A stretch of DNA of 34,977 nt from JAFIEN01 sp051859505. Its GTDB lineage: Bacteria > Pseudomonadota > Alphaproteobacteria > Rhodobacterales > Rhodobacteraceae. Below, piece after piece: positions 15,259-22,333 of the stretch (position 1 is its first letter; each line of letters starts with the position of its first letter). Location of the stretch: contig JBHYFN010000038.1 in NCBI GenBank assembly GCA_051859505.1, positions 1-34,977 of the forward strand, read 5' to 3'. Below the pieces are notes generated by a model. That model ran no database searches, had not been told where the DNA came from, and saw only the letters and a program-made list of their open reading frames with translations. The position numbers and the translations under genes are program-made.

Positions 15259-16074
15259 ATGGCTCTTCCCGAGTTCACCATGCGCCAGCTGCTGGAAGCA
15301 GGCGTTCACTTCGGCCACCAGACCGCACGCTGGAACCCCCGCATGCAGAGCTATATCTACGGCTCGCGCAACGGGATCCACATCATCGACCTGACGCAGA
15401 CGGTTCCGCTTCTGGACCAGGCGCTGCTTGTCATCCGCGACACGGTTGCCCGTGGCGGCCGCGTGCTCTTTGTCGGCACCAAGCGTCAGGCGCAGAAATC
15501 CGTCGCCGAAGCGGCCGAGAAATCGGCGCAGTATTACATGAACCACCGCTGGCTGGGCGGCACGCTGACCAACTGGAAGACGGTTTCGCAATCCATCGCC
15601 CGTCTGCGCCAGATCGACGAGGCGGCCGAGCGCGGCTTCGAAGGCCTGACAAAGAAAGAGCGTCTGGGCATGGAGCGCGAGCAGGGCAAACTGCAGGCCT
15701 CGCTTGGCGGGATCCGCGAGATGGGCGGCCTGCCCGATCTTCTGTTCGTGATCGACGTCAACAAGGAGGATCTGGCGATCCTCGAGGCCAGGAAGCTGGG
15801 CATTCCGGTCGTGGCCGTGGTCGATACCAACTGCTCGCCCGAAGGCGTGGACTACATCATCCCCGGCAATGACGACGCCGCCCGCGCCATCGCGCTTTAC
15901 TGCGATCTGGCCGCCCGCGCCGCCCTTGACGGGATGAGCGCGCAGCTGGGTGCCGCCGGTGTCGACATGGGCGAGATGGAGCAGCTTGCCGAAGAGACCC
16001 TCGCCGAAGAAGCGGCCGCCGCCGATGCCGCAGCCGCCAGCGCGGCCGCCGAGACCGAGACCGCCTCGGCCTGA
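15259..16074 (+). CDS. rpsB: 30S ribosomal protein S2
   Basis: Structural protein of the small ribosomal subunit, needed late in 30S assembly. The 271-residue product begins MALPEFTMRQLLEAGVHFGHQTARWNP and contains IHIIDLTQTVPLLDQAL, RGGRVLFVGTKRQAQ and NHRWLGGTLTNWKTV, all S2 signatures, and PDLLFVIDVNKEDLAILEA further on. The C-terminus carries an acidic, alanine-rich tail of about 35 residues common in alphaproteobacterial S2. GGAAAGGA precedes ATG 15259. It is followed by tsf, the usual gene order. Confidence 0.98.
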   Translation: MALPEFTMRQLLEAGVHFGHQTARWNPRMQSYIYGSRNGIHIIDLTQTVPLLDQALLVIRDTVARGGRVLFVGTKRQAQKSVAEAAEKSAQYYMNHRWLGGTLTNWKTVSQSIARLRQIDEAAERGFEGLTKKERLGMEREQGKLQASLGGIREMGGLPDLLFVIDVNKEDLAILEARKLGIPVVAVVDTNCSPEGVDYIIPGNDDAARAIALYCDLAARAALDGMSAQLGAAGVDMGEMEQLAEETLAEEAAAADAAAASAAAETETASA

Positions 16075-16100
16075 TCGGTCCGACTGTCGCAAATATGATA

Positions 16101-16125
16101 CCGGGCGGGGTCATGTCCTGCCCGG
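16101..16125 (+). promoter_or_regulatory. Inverted repeat between rpsB and tsf
   Basis: CCGGGC (16101-16106) pairs with GCCCGG (16120-16125) and the stem can extend with an internal mismatch. No T-run follows, so I read it as a possible partial attenuator or RNA-processing hairpin that lowers or tunes tsf relative to rpsB, not as a full terminator. Confidence 0.35.
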
Positions 16126-16152
16126 GCACACCCGTTTGAAATGGAGAGAAGC

Positions 16153-17049
16153 ATGTCGATCACGGCAAGCATGGTCAAGGAACTGCGCGAAGCGACCGGC
16201 GCAGGCATGATGGACGCCAAGAAGGCGCTGACCGAAACCAATGGCGACATGGAGGCCGCGGTCGACTGGCTGCGCACCAAGGGCCTGGCCAAGGCCGCCA
16301 AGAAATCGGGCCGCACCGCGGCCGAGGGCCTTGTCGCCGTCGCCGTCGAAGGCGGCAAGGGCGTCGCGGTCGAGGTGAACTCGGAAACCGACTTCGTTGC
16401 CAAGAATGCCGAATTTCAGGGCATGGTCGGCAGCATCGCAAAGGTGGCGCTTGGCGCGGCCGATCTTGACGCGCTGAAGGCCGCCCAGATCGACGGCACC
16501 GCGGTCGAAACCGTCGTGACCAATGCCATCGCCAAGATCGGCGAGAACATGACCCTGCGCCGGATGGCGGCGATCTCGGGCGAGACGGTGGTGGCCTATG
16601 TCCACAACGCCGCCACCGACGGGATGGGCAAGATCGGCGTTCTGGTCGCGCTGTCGGGCGCCGATACCGGCATCGGCCGTCAGATCGCGATGCATGTGGC
16701 CGCGGCCAATCCGCTGGCGCTGTCGGAAGCCGATCTCGACCAGGCCGTGCTGGCCAAGGAGCTTGAGATCCAGACCGCCAAGGCACTGGAAGAAAACGCG
16801 ACCGCCGCCAAGCCCAAGCCCGAGCAGGTGATCCACAACAACATCATCCCGGGCCGGATGAAGAAGTTCGTGGCGGAATCGACGCTGATGGGCCAGGCCT
16901 TCGTCGTCAATCCCGACCTCACGGTCGAAGCCGCCGCGAAAGAGGCGGGCGTCACCATCACCGGCTTTGTCCGGCTGGAAGTGGGCGACGGGATCGAAAA
17001 GGTCGAGGAAGACTTTGCCGCCGAAGTGGCGAAAGTCGCGCAGGGTTAA
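16153..17049 (+). CDS. tsf: Translation elongation factor Ts
   Basis: Guanine-nucleotide exchange factor for EF-Tu. The 298-residue product begins MSITASMVKELREATGAGMMDAKKAL with the N-terminal UBA-like domain, followed by the exchange-core signature EVNSETDFVAKNAEF near residues 75-89 and two dimerisation-domain subrepeats. It ends with the IPGRMKKFVAESTLMGQAFV segment. ATG 16153 has GGAGAG close upstream; an in-frame ATG at 16141 would add four residues and is less likely. Operon with rpsB. Confidence 0.97.
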   Translation: MSITASMVKELREATGAGMMDAKKALTETNGDMEAAVDWLRTKGLAKAAKKSGRTAAEGLVAVAVEGGKGVAVEVNSETDFVAKNAEFQGMVGSIAKVALGAADLDALKAAQIDGTAVETVVTNAIAKIGENMTLRRMAAISGETVVAYVHNAATDGMGKIGVLVALSGADTGIGRQIAMHVAAANPLALSEADLDQAVLAKELEIQTAKALEENATAAKPKPEQVIHNNIIPGRMKKFVAESTLMGQAFVVNPDLTVEAAAKEAGVTITGFVRLEVGDGIEKVEEDFAAEVAKVAQG

Positions 17050-17086
17050 GATCGCCCCGCAAGCACATGACCTGAATAATAAAATA

Positions 17087-17119
17087 CGAAACGCCGCCCC
17101 GGAACCGGGCGGCGTTTCG
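17087..17119 (+). terminator. Perfect 13-bp stem-loop after tsf
   Basis: CGAAACGCCGCCC (17087-17099) pairs perfectly with GGGCGGCGTTTCG (17107-17119) around a seven-base loop, 37 bp after the tsf stop. The AT-rich stretch on its left side (AATAATAAAATA) gives a U-rich tail for transcripts coming from the opposite strand, so it can serve both tsf and the convergent luxR side. Confidence 0.75.
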
Positions 17120-17124
17120 CGTTC

Positions 17125-17158
17125 GGGCGGTGTCGCGTGAACCTGCGCGACACCGCCC
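17125..17158. repeat. Second perfect 13-bp hairpin behind tsf
   Basis: GGGCGGTGTCGCG (17125-17137) pairs perfectly with CGCGACACCGCCC (17146-17158) around an eight-base loop. It starts five bases after the preceding hairpin. It has no T-run of its own. Confidence 0.75.
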
Positions 17159-17159
17159 T

Positions 17160-17245
17160 GATGTGCATCCGGGGACAACGCAATGCACATCAACTTTGCT
17201 GACGCCAGTGAAAAATCTGGCGGACCAGCCTCCGGGCACACCGGA
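17160..17245. repeat. Three further short inverted repeats
   Basis: GATGTGCAT (17160-17168) pairs with ATGCACATC (17183-17191); CGCCAG (17203-17208) with CTGGCG (17217-17222); TCCGG (17231-17235) with CCGGA (17241-17245). With the two larger hairpins just before, five perfect inverted repeats lie in a row. The 17050-17442 spacer otherwise holds only the tandem repeat at 17373-17435 and no gene that I can support. Confidence 0.6.
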
Positions 17246-17372
17246 AGAACGAGGCGCAGGGCCTTGAAATTGCAAGGTTACGGATCGTTGTTCCCTCAGG
17301 AAACCGATACAGGGCGGGAACAGGGATCTTGTCGCATGCGGGGCCTGACCCTGACAGTCAGGTTTCCCTTAC

Positions 17373-17435
17373 CTTGGGGAAACTCGGTCTTGGGGAAACT
17401 CGGGCCTTGGGGAAAGTCGGTCTTGCGGAAACCGG
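17373..17435. repeat. 16-17-bp tandem repeat, four units
   Basis: Units are CTTGGGGAAACTCGGT (17373-17388), CTTGGGGAAACTCGGGC (17389-17405), CTTGGGGAAAGTCGGT (17406-17421) and a decayed CTTGCGGAAACCGG (17422-17435). The most decayed copy is nearest the luxR stop codon at 17443, the same polarity as the 13-bp repeat behind ridA. Confidence 0.85.
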
Positions 17436-17442
17436 CGGCCGT

Positions 17443-18198
17443 TCAGGCGTCCAGAATGAACATCTGGTTGTAGAAGGCCGCCTTCAGCACCGCCTGCGCC
17501 GTCGTCTCCACGTCAAGCGCCTCGCGCGCAAGGCGCAGGTGCTTTTCCACCGTGGCCGGCGTCAGCCCGATCAACAGCGCGATATCCTGGGTCGTCTTGC
17601 CGTCGCCGACCCATTGCAGAACCTCGCGCTGGCGCTTGGTCAGGTTGCGCGTGCCGGAATAGGGCAGGGTCAGCAGCTTGAGATGCACGACATTGTTCAG
17701 CACGACGATATCATCGCCATGGCGCGCCCAGACCTGTTCCACCTGATCCTGCGTCATGTTGCGCCGCGCGGTCAGCGCGATCGCGCCCTTGCTGCGCGCC
17801 GAGATCGACCGGAAGCTGACCGTGTAACCCGCCGTCACGCCCATTTTCCGATTGAACTCAACGACTTTGAGCTCGGACTGGGTAAAGGCGTCGCGCCGCT
17901 GCATATCCTCCATCCAGCGCCAGGAACAGGCGCCGTCATTCTCGAGCGCCCAGCGCACCATCGGCGCATGAAACAGCAGGCCACCTTCGATGAAGGGCTT
18001 CATGTAGCTTTCGGGCTGGTTGGTCAGGACGACCCAGTCCTGCGGATCGCCCAGCGAACTGCCGGAACGGTAGCGCGTGAAACCATAGATCAGCCGGTCG
18101 AAGCCGTATTCGGCCATGGTTTCAAGATGCAACGCCCAGAGCGCCTCGATGGACGAGGCATTCGTCACGGCTTCAAGGATCCGGGTAAGCTGGGCCAT
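17443..18198 (-). CDS. LuxR-family regulator with autoinducer-binding-like domain (LuxR solo)
   Basis: A 251-residue transcription factor. Residues about 18-165 match the autoinducer-binding domain fold of LuxR/TraR proteins; residues about 185-247 are the LuxR-type HTH (LTKRQREVLQWVGDGKT, then ATVEKHLRLAREAL). There is no luxI-type synthase in the window, so it is a solo or acts on a distant signal. By my alignment with TraR, the near-invariant Asp70 that binds the acyl-homoserine lactone amide corresponds to Ala78 (LLFHAPMV, Pro79 kept), and Trp57/Tyr61 correspond to Tyr65/Phe69. That argues for a non-standard ligand or none. An AT-rich palindrome lies upstream. Confidence 0.87.
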   Translation of the reverse strand: MAQLTRILEAVTNASSIEALWALHLETMAEYGFDRLIYGFTRYRSGSSLGDPQDWVVLTNQPESYMKPFIEGGLLFHAPMVRWALENDGACSWRWMEDMQRRDAFTQSELKVVEFNRKMGVTAGYTVSFRSISARSKGAIALTARRNMTQDQVEQVWARHGDDIVVLNNVVHLKLLTLPYSGTRNLTKRQREVLQWVGDGKTTQDIALLIGLTPATVEKHLRLAREALDVETTAQAVLKAAFYNQMFILDA

Positions 18199-18270
18199 GT
18201 CGGCTGTCTAGCATTGCAGATCGTTGAAAAGAAGGGTCTTTGTCTGTCCTGCGCCTATCCACATATTTAA

Positions 18271-18286
18271 CATAATACTTATTATG
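18271..18286. promoter_or_regulatory. AT-rich palindrome upstream of luxR
   Basis: CATAATACTTATTATG is a 16-bp inverted repeat (arms CATAAT/ATTATG, spacer ACTT) inside a 40-bp AT-rich island of an otherwise GC-rich region, 73 bp before the LuxR start. Its length is close to that of a lux box but its sequence is not. It may be a regulator site or part of the promoter of the minus-strand luxR gene. Confidence 0.4.
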
Positions 18287-18339
18287 CGACTTATAGATAC
18301 GGGCGCCCGCAGACCTGCCCCCCAGACCGGCCCATCCCG

Positions 18340-19374
18340 TCACACCGGCAGGATCACGCAGAACCGGCTTCCCCGCCCCAGCTCGCTTTCGATCCGCAGC
18401 CGTCCGCGATGTCGATTGACGATATGCTTGACGATGGCCAGACCCAAGCCCGTGCCGCCGACCGCGCGCGACCGGTGGCTGTCGATCCGGTAGAACCGCT
18501 CGGTCAGCCGCGGGATGTGATGCGCCGCGATCCCGTCGCCATCGTCACTGACGACGATGCGCATGCCGGTGCCGCGCAAGGACGGTTCCTCGGAGGGTCC
18601 GGTCAGCGTGATGCCGACATTGCCCCCCGGCCCCCCGTATTTGATCGCATTCTCGATCAGGTTGTTGAGAACCTGTCGCAACTGTCCGGCATCGCCGGGG
18701 ATCGTCGGCACGGCCTCCGGGGCGCTGGTGGTCAGCGTCACGTCGGACTGCCGCGCCACCGGCTCGAAGCTGCTGACAACCTCGCCCAGCAGGGTCTTGA
18801 GGTTGATCGGCGTCATCGGCCGCACCCTCTCATCCGCCTCGACCCGGCTGAGCGACAGAAGGTCATCGACAAGGCGCGCCATCCGCTCGGCCTCGTGGCG
18901 CATGATGCCGAGGAACCTTTCGCGGGCCTGAGGGTCGTCCCGGGCCGCACCGGAGAGCGTCTCGATGAAGCCCAGAAGCGCGGTCAGCGGCGTGCGCAGC
19001 TCGTGGCTGACATTGGCCACGAAATCGCGCCGCATCTGGGCGGCATCCTCAAGCGCGGTCATATCCTCGAAACAGGCCAGCACCAGCCGCCCGGTTTCGC
19101 CGGGAAAGCCGTCGACCGTGACCCGCCAGGTCGTATCGCGGCTGCCCTCGGTGCCCAGGTAGCGGGCCTCGCGGAACTGGCCGTCGCGCATCGTCTGTTC
19201 GATGATGTCGAAAACCGCCGGTTGGCGCAGCACGGTGATGTAATGCCGCCCCGTCGCATCCAGGCCGAAAAGCGCCCGCGCCCGCGGATTGAGGGCAACG
19301 ATCCGCTCATCCTGATCAATCACCACGACGGGCAAGGGAAAAGCGGTTATGATCGGGGTGAGGCGCGTCGGCAT
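18340..19374 (-). CDS. PhoR-like soluble sensor histidine kinase
   Basis: A 344-residue kinase with an N-terminal PAS domain (about 8-110, FPLPVVVIDQDERIVALNPRA), HisKA with phospho-acceptor H124 in FVANVSHELRTPLTALLGFI, and HATPase_c with N box NNLIENAIKYGG (237-248), G1 DDGDGI (277-282) and G2 GTGLGLAIVKHI (307-318). All catalytic motifs are intact. No transmembrane segment is seen, so it senses inside the cell. The sequence, notably GRHYITVLRQPAVFDIIE after the PAS core, resembles alphaproteobacterial PhoR. However, no pst, phoU or phoB gene is adjacent, so the PhoR role is inference and its response regulator is not in the window. Confidence 0.88.
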   Translation of the reverse strand: MPTRLTPIITAFPLPVVVIDQDERIVALNPRARALFGLDATGRHYITVLRQPAVFDIIEQTMRDGQFREARYLGTEGSRDTTWRVTVDGFPGETGRLVLACFEDMTALEDAAQMRRDFVANVSHELRTPLTALLGFIETLSGAARDDPQARERFLGIMRHEAERMARLVDDLLSLSRVEADERVRPMTPINLKTLLGEVVSSFEPVARQSDVTLTTSAPEAVPTIPGDAGQLRQVLNNLIENAIKYGGPGGNVGITLTGPSEEPSLRGTGMRIVVSDDGDGIAAHHIPRLTERFYRIDSHRSRAVGGTGLGLAIVKHIVNRHRGRLRIESELGRGSRFCVILPV

Positions 19375-19482
19375 TCTGGTCTGTCCGTTTGCTGGTCTGT
19401 TGATTTCGTCGCATCGCGGTCGCGCCGCCTCTGAACGACTGATGGTCGGTTTCCTATGTGTCGGTTTCCCGGTTTACGGCCA

Positions 19483-19510
19483 TTGGCTGCGTTGCATGGC
19501 GCTCTATAAC
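19483..19510 (+). promoter_or_regulatory. Predicted promoter upstream of the gap-interrupted gene
   Basis: TTGGCT (19483-19488) and TATAAC (19505-19510) are spaced by 16 bp. They are followed by GGAGG (19524-19528) and ATG at 19535, exactly the order expected for a gene start just left of the N gap. Confidence 0.5.
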
Positions 19511-19583
19511 GTGATCTGGGCGCGGAGGAACGACATGATGCAAAGANNNNNNNNNNAGCGCTGGTGCCTTGGCCGATACAGTG

Positions 19584-19940
19584 ATGTCCCGCCGCAGCCG
19601 GACGGAGATCGTCTTTCTGGTTGTCGGCCATAAAAGGTCCGTCCGTCAGATTGATGACAGCGGGACGGCGATCGACGGGTTCTGTTTCATTTCCTTCGAC
19701 CAGATCTCGGCCGAGATCCTGAATTGCGTGGCGCCGCAGGTGGTGCTCTCGCCGCTGTTCTCGCGCGGTTTCGATGCGATCGACCTGGCGCGCCGGCTGT
19801 CCTTCCTGGGGTTCGACGGCGCCTACCGCCCCGTCACGCGCAGCCTGCCCAACCCCTCGGCTGTGCTTGCCGAGATCCGGGCCGCCGCCCCGACGCTTGA
19901 CATAGATCTGTGCCTGATGGCCGATCTGCAGCGGCGCTAG
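19584..19940 (+). CDS. Hypothetical protein, 5' end lost in an assembly gap
   Basis: A product of 118 residues as read from ATG 19584, not assignable to a family. The frame is open back to 19557, the edge of a ten-N gap at 19547-19556. Just left of the gap are a promoter-like pair, GGAGG and ATG 19535, so the real protein probably begins there (MMQR..., then SAGALADTVMSRR after the gap). The body has an alternating alpha/beta pattern (IVFLVVGHKRSVRQI; APQVVLSPLFSRGFDAIDLARRL; FDGAYRPVTR) loosely like a response-regulator receiver without the phospho-acceptor Asp. It diverges from the histidine kinase, and its TAG overlaps the stop of the convergent PLP enzyme inside CTAG. Confidence 0.7.
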   Translation: MSRRSRTEIVFLVVGHKRSVRQIDDSGTAIDGFCFISFDQISAEILNCVAPQVVLSPLFSRGFDAIDLARRLSFLGFDGAYRPVTRSLPNPSAVLAEIRAAAPTLDIDLCLMADLQRR

Positions 19941-21145
19941 CGCCCCTCGTCATCCTGCGGGCCGGTAGTTGCGGTGGCGATGGCCGCGGTGATCCGGGCG
20001 ATCAGCGTTTCGGCCTCCTCGACCCCGACCGAGACGCGGAAGAACCCCTCGCTGATGCCCATGGCCGCGCGCGCCTCGGGCGACAGCGCCCGGTGCGAGG
20101 AGGAGGCGGGGTGCGACAGCGTGGTGCCGATATCGCCCAGCGTGGGGGCGAAGGCGATATCCGGGCAGGCGCGGACAAAGGCATTGGCGGCGGCCCGCCC
20201 GCCCCGCAATTCAAAGCTGAGCATGTTGCCCCCCTGCCCGCCCAGAACCGCCTTGGCGCGATTGTGGTCGGGATGATCGCCCCGGCCCGGATAGAACACC
20301 CGCGCCACGCCCGGGCATTCCGCCAGCGCCTCGGCCAGACGGCCGGCATTGTCTTGCGCGCGTTCGAAGCGCAGGTCGAAGGACAGAAGGCCCCGCTCGG
20401 CCAGCCAGCAGTCGAACGGGCTGGGCGTGAGGCCCCAGCTGACATTCGCGGTGGCGATGGCCTGGGCGATCTCGGGATCGCGCGCGGCGACATAGCCCAG
20501 CGTCGCATCGGAATGCCCCGAAAGAAGTTTCGTCACCGAATGGATGACGATATCGGCCCCCTCGGCCAGCGGGCGGTAAAGCCTTGGCGTGGTAAAGGTG
20601 TTGTCCACCGCCAGCAGCACGCCCGCTTCTTGCGCCAGCGCGGTGATCCCGGCCATGTCGGCCAGCCGCATCGTGGGGTTTGACAGCACCTCGACAAGGA
20701 TCAGCCGTGTGTTGGGGCGCAAGGCCGCGCGCATCGCGCCCGCATCGGTCGGATCGGCGAGTGAGGTTTCGATCCCCAGCCGCGGCAGATCCTCGTTCAA
20801 AAGCCGCAGGCTCCGGCCATAAAGCTGATCGCCGCCCAGAACGTGATCGCCCGCCTTCAGGCATCCCAAGAGCACCGCCCCGATCGCCGACATGCCCGAG
20901 CCGGTGACGATCCCGCCGCTGGCCCCTTCCAGCGCGTCGATCCTGCGGGCCAGCACATCGGCATTGGGATGGCCCTCGCGGGCATAGGTATAGCCCGCGC
21001 CACCGGCATATTGCGCGTCCAGCGCATCGGGATCGTCCGAGACATAGACCACCGAGGGCTGCAAGGGCGTGACCAGGGGCCGCGCCCCCGTGGCCGGCCA
21101 GGGGCTGCGGCGCGGGTTCGGGATCGACGGGGGCCGGTCGTCCAT
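19937..21145 (-). CDS. PLP-dependent Cys/Met metabolism enzyme (cystathionine lyase/synthase family)
   Basis: A 402-residue enzyme of the trans-sulfuration family, which includes cystathionine beta- and gamma-lyases, cystathionine gamma-synthase and methionine gamma-lyase. The PLP lysine is K206 in HSVTKLLSGHSDATLG. D181 in LLAVDNTF contacts the pyridine nitrogen, and Y54/R56 in YTYAREGHPN contact the phosphate of the neighbouring subunit. The C-terminal TTLSHPASSSHRAL is the usual substrate-carboxylate region. The exact reaction cannot be decided from motifs alone. It is the last gene of the yicC-gmk-carbonic anhydrase-PLP run, one base from the preceding stop. Confidence 0.88.
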   Translation of the reverse strand: MDDRPPSIPNPRRSPWPATGARPLVTPLQPSVVYVSDDPDALDAQYAGGAGYTYAREGHPNADVLARRIDALEGASGGIVTGSGMSAIGAVLLGCLKAGDHVLGGDQLYGRSLRLLNEDLPRLGIETSLADPTDAGAMRAALRPNTRLILVEVLSNPTMRLADMAGITALAQEAGVLLAVDNTFTTPRLYRPLAEGADIVIHSVTKLLSGHSDATLGYVAARDPEIAQAIATANVSWGLTPSPFDCWLAERGLLSFDLRFERAQDNAGRLAEALAECPGVARVFYPGRGDHPDHNRAKAVLGGQGGNMLSFELRGGRAAANAFVRACPDIAFAPTLGDIGTTLSHPASSSHRALSPEARAAMGISEGFFRVSVGVEEAETLIARITAAIATATTGPQDDEGR

Positions 21146-21146
21146 C

Positions 21147-21665
21147 TCAGATCGCCTTCAGCCCGGCCGCAAAGCGGCGCGCGTTTTCCCGGTAGCCCTG
21201 GGCCGAGGCGCGCAGCCCCGCGATGGCCTCTGCGTCAAGCGCGCGCACCACCTTGCCCGGCGCGCCCATCACGAGGCTGCCGTCGGGGATCACCTTGCGC
21301 TCGGTGATCAGCGCCCCTGCCCCGATCAGGCAATCCCGCCCGATCACCGCGCCGTTCAGGATCGTGGCGCCCATGCCGATCAGGCTGTTTTCGCCGATGG
21401 TGCAGCCATGCAGCGTGACCTTGTGCCCGATCGTGCAGCCCGGTCCGATCATCAGCGGATAGCCCATATCGGTGTGCAACACGCTGTTTTCCTGAATGTT
21501 CACCCCCTCGCCCAGGGTGATCCATTCATTGTCGCCGCGCAGCACCGCGCCGAACCAGACCGAGGCCCCTGCCCCGATCCGCACCTTGCCGATCACCTGA
21601 GCGCCCGGCGCGATCCAGGCCTCGGGGTCAAGGTCCGGTGCAATCCCGTCAAGTTGCCAGATCAT
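21147..21665 (-). CDS. Gamma-carbonic anhydrase family protein (left-handed beta helix)
   Basis: A 172-residue hexapeptide-repeat protein of the gamma-carbonic anhydrase group (YrdA/PaaY/CaiE-like), expected to trimerise with zinc or another metal between subunits. The isoleucine/valine-led hexad pattern runs from about residue 20 to 140. Three putative metal histidines are visible: H64 in ENSVLHTD, H81 and H86 in IGHKVTLHG. R43 in VLRGDNEWI also matches a conserved active-site position. Many members have weak or no carbonic anhydrase activity, so the reaction is uncertain. I start at ATG 21665 (MIWQLDG); the frame extends eight codons to a TTG. Confidence 0.88.
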   Translation of the reverse strand: MIWQLDGIAPDLDPEAWIAPGAQVIGKVRIGAGASVWFGAVLRGDNEWITLGEGVNIQENSVLHTDMGYPLMIGPGCTIGHKVTLHGCTIGENSLIGMGATILNGAVIGRDCLIGAGALITERKVIPDGSLVMGAPGKVVRALDAEAIAGLRASAQGYRENARRFAAGLKAI

Positions 21666-21685
21666 GCCATTCCCCCCGGGCTGCC

Positions 21686-22324
21686 TCAACCCTCGTATTC
21701 CGCATTCAGTCCCCGGACGAAGTCATTGAGCCAGGGCTGCCGTTCCCGCCGCAGCCGTTCGGCCGTCAGGATGGCGCGCAGCGCCGCTTCGCAGGTGTCG
21801 GGATCGTCATTGACCAGCACATAGTCATATTCGGCCCAATGGCTGACCTCGGACAGGCTTTTCGCCATCCGCCCCGCGATCACCGCGTCGCTGTCCTGCC
21901 CCCGGTCGCGCAGGCGGCGTTCCAGCTCGCGCATCGAGGGCGGCAGGATGAAGATCGAGACCACATCCTTGCCAAGGGCCGAGTTGCGGATCTGCTGCCC
22001 GCCCTGCCAGTCGATATCGAAAAGGGTGTCATTGCCGGCCGCCATCGCCGCCTCGACCGGCGCGCGGGGGCTGCCGTAGCGGTTGCCGAAAACCTCGGCA
22101 TGTTCCAGCATCTCGCCCGCCGCGACCATGGCGGCAAAATCCTGCGGACTGCGGAAATGGTAGTCGCGGCCGTCAACCTCGCCGGGCCGGGGCGCGCGCG
22201 TGGTGGCCGAGACGGAAAAGCGGATCGAGCCGTCCCAGTCGCGCAGCCGCCGGGCCATGGTCGATTTGCCCGCCCCCGAAGGCGATGACAGGATGATCAG
22301 AAGTCCGCGACGGTTGCGTTCCAT
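21686..22324 (-). CDS. gmk: Guanylate kinase
   Basis: Phosphorylates GMP to GDP with ATP, essential for GTP and dGTP supply. The 212-residue product has the P-loop SPSGAGKST near residues 14-22, the GMP-binding SVSATTRAPRPGEVDGRDYHF at about 37-57, and the lid LPPSMRELERRLRDRGQD near 127-144. The gene is nine bases downstream of yicC, a pairing widespread in bacteria, and 20 bases upstream of the carbonic anhydrase gene. Confidence 0.97.
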   Translation of the reverse strand: MERNRRGLLIILSSPSGAGKSTMARRLRDWDGSIRFSVSATTRAPRPGEVDGRDYHFRSPQDFAAMVAAGEMLEHAEVFGNRYGSPRAPVEAAMAAGNDTLFDIDWQGGQQIRNSALGKDVVSIFILPPSMRELERRLRDRGQDSDAVIAGRMAKSLSEVSHWAEYDYVLVNDDPDTCEAALRAILTAERLRRERQPWLNDFVRGLNAEYEG

Positions 22325-22333
22325 ATCAATGCC

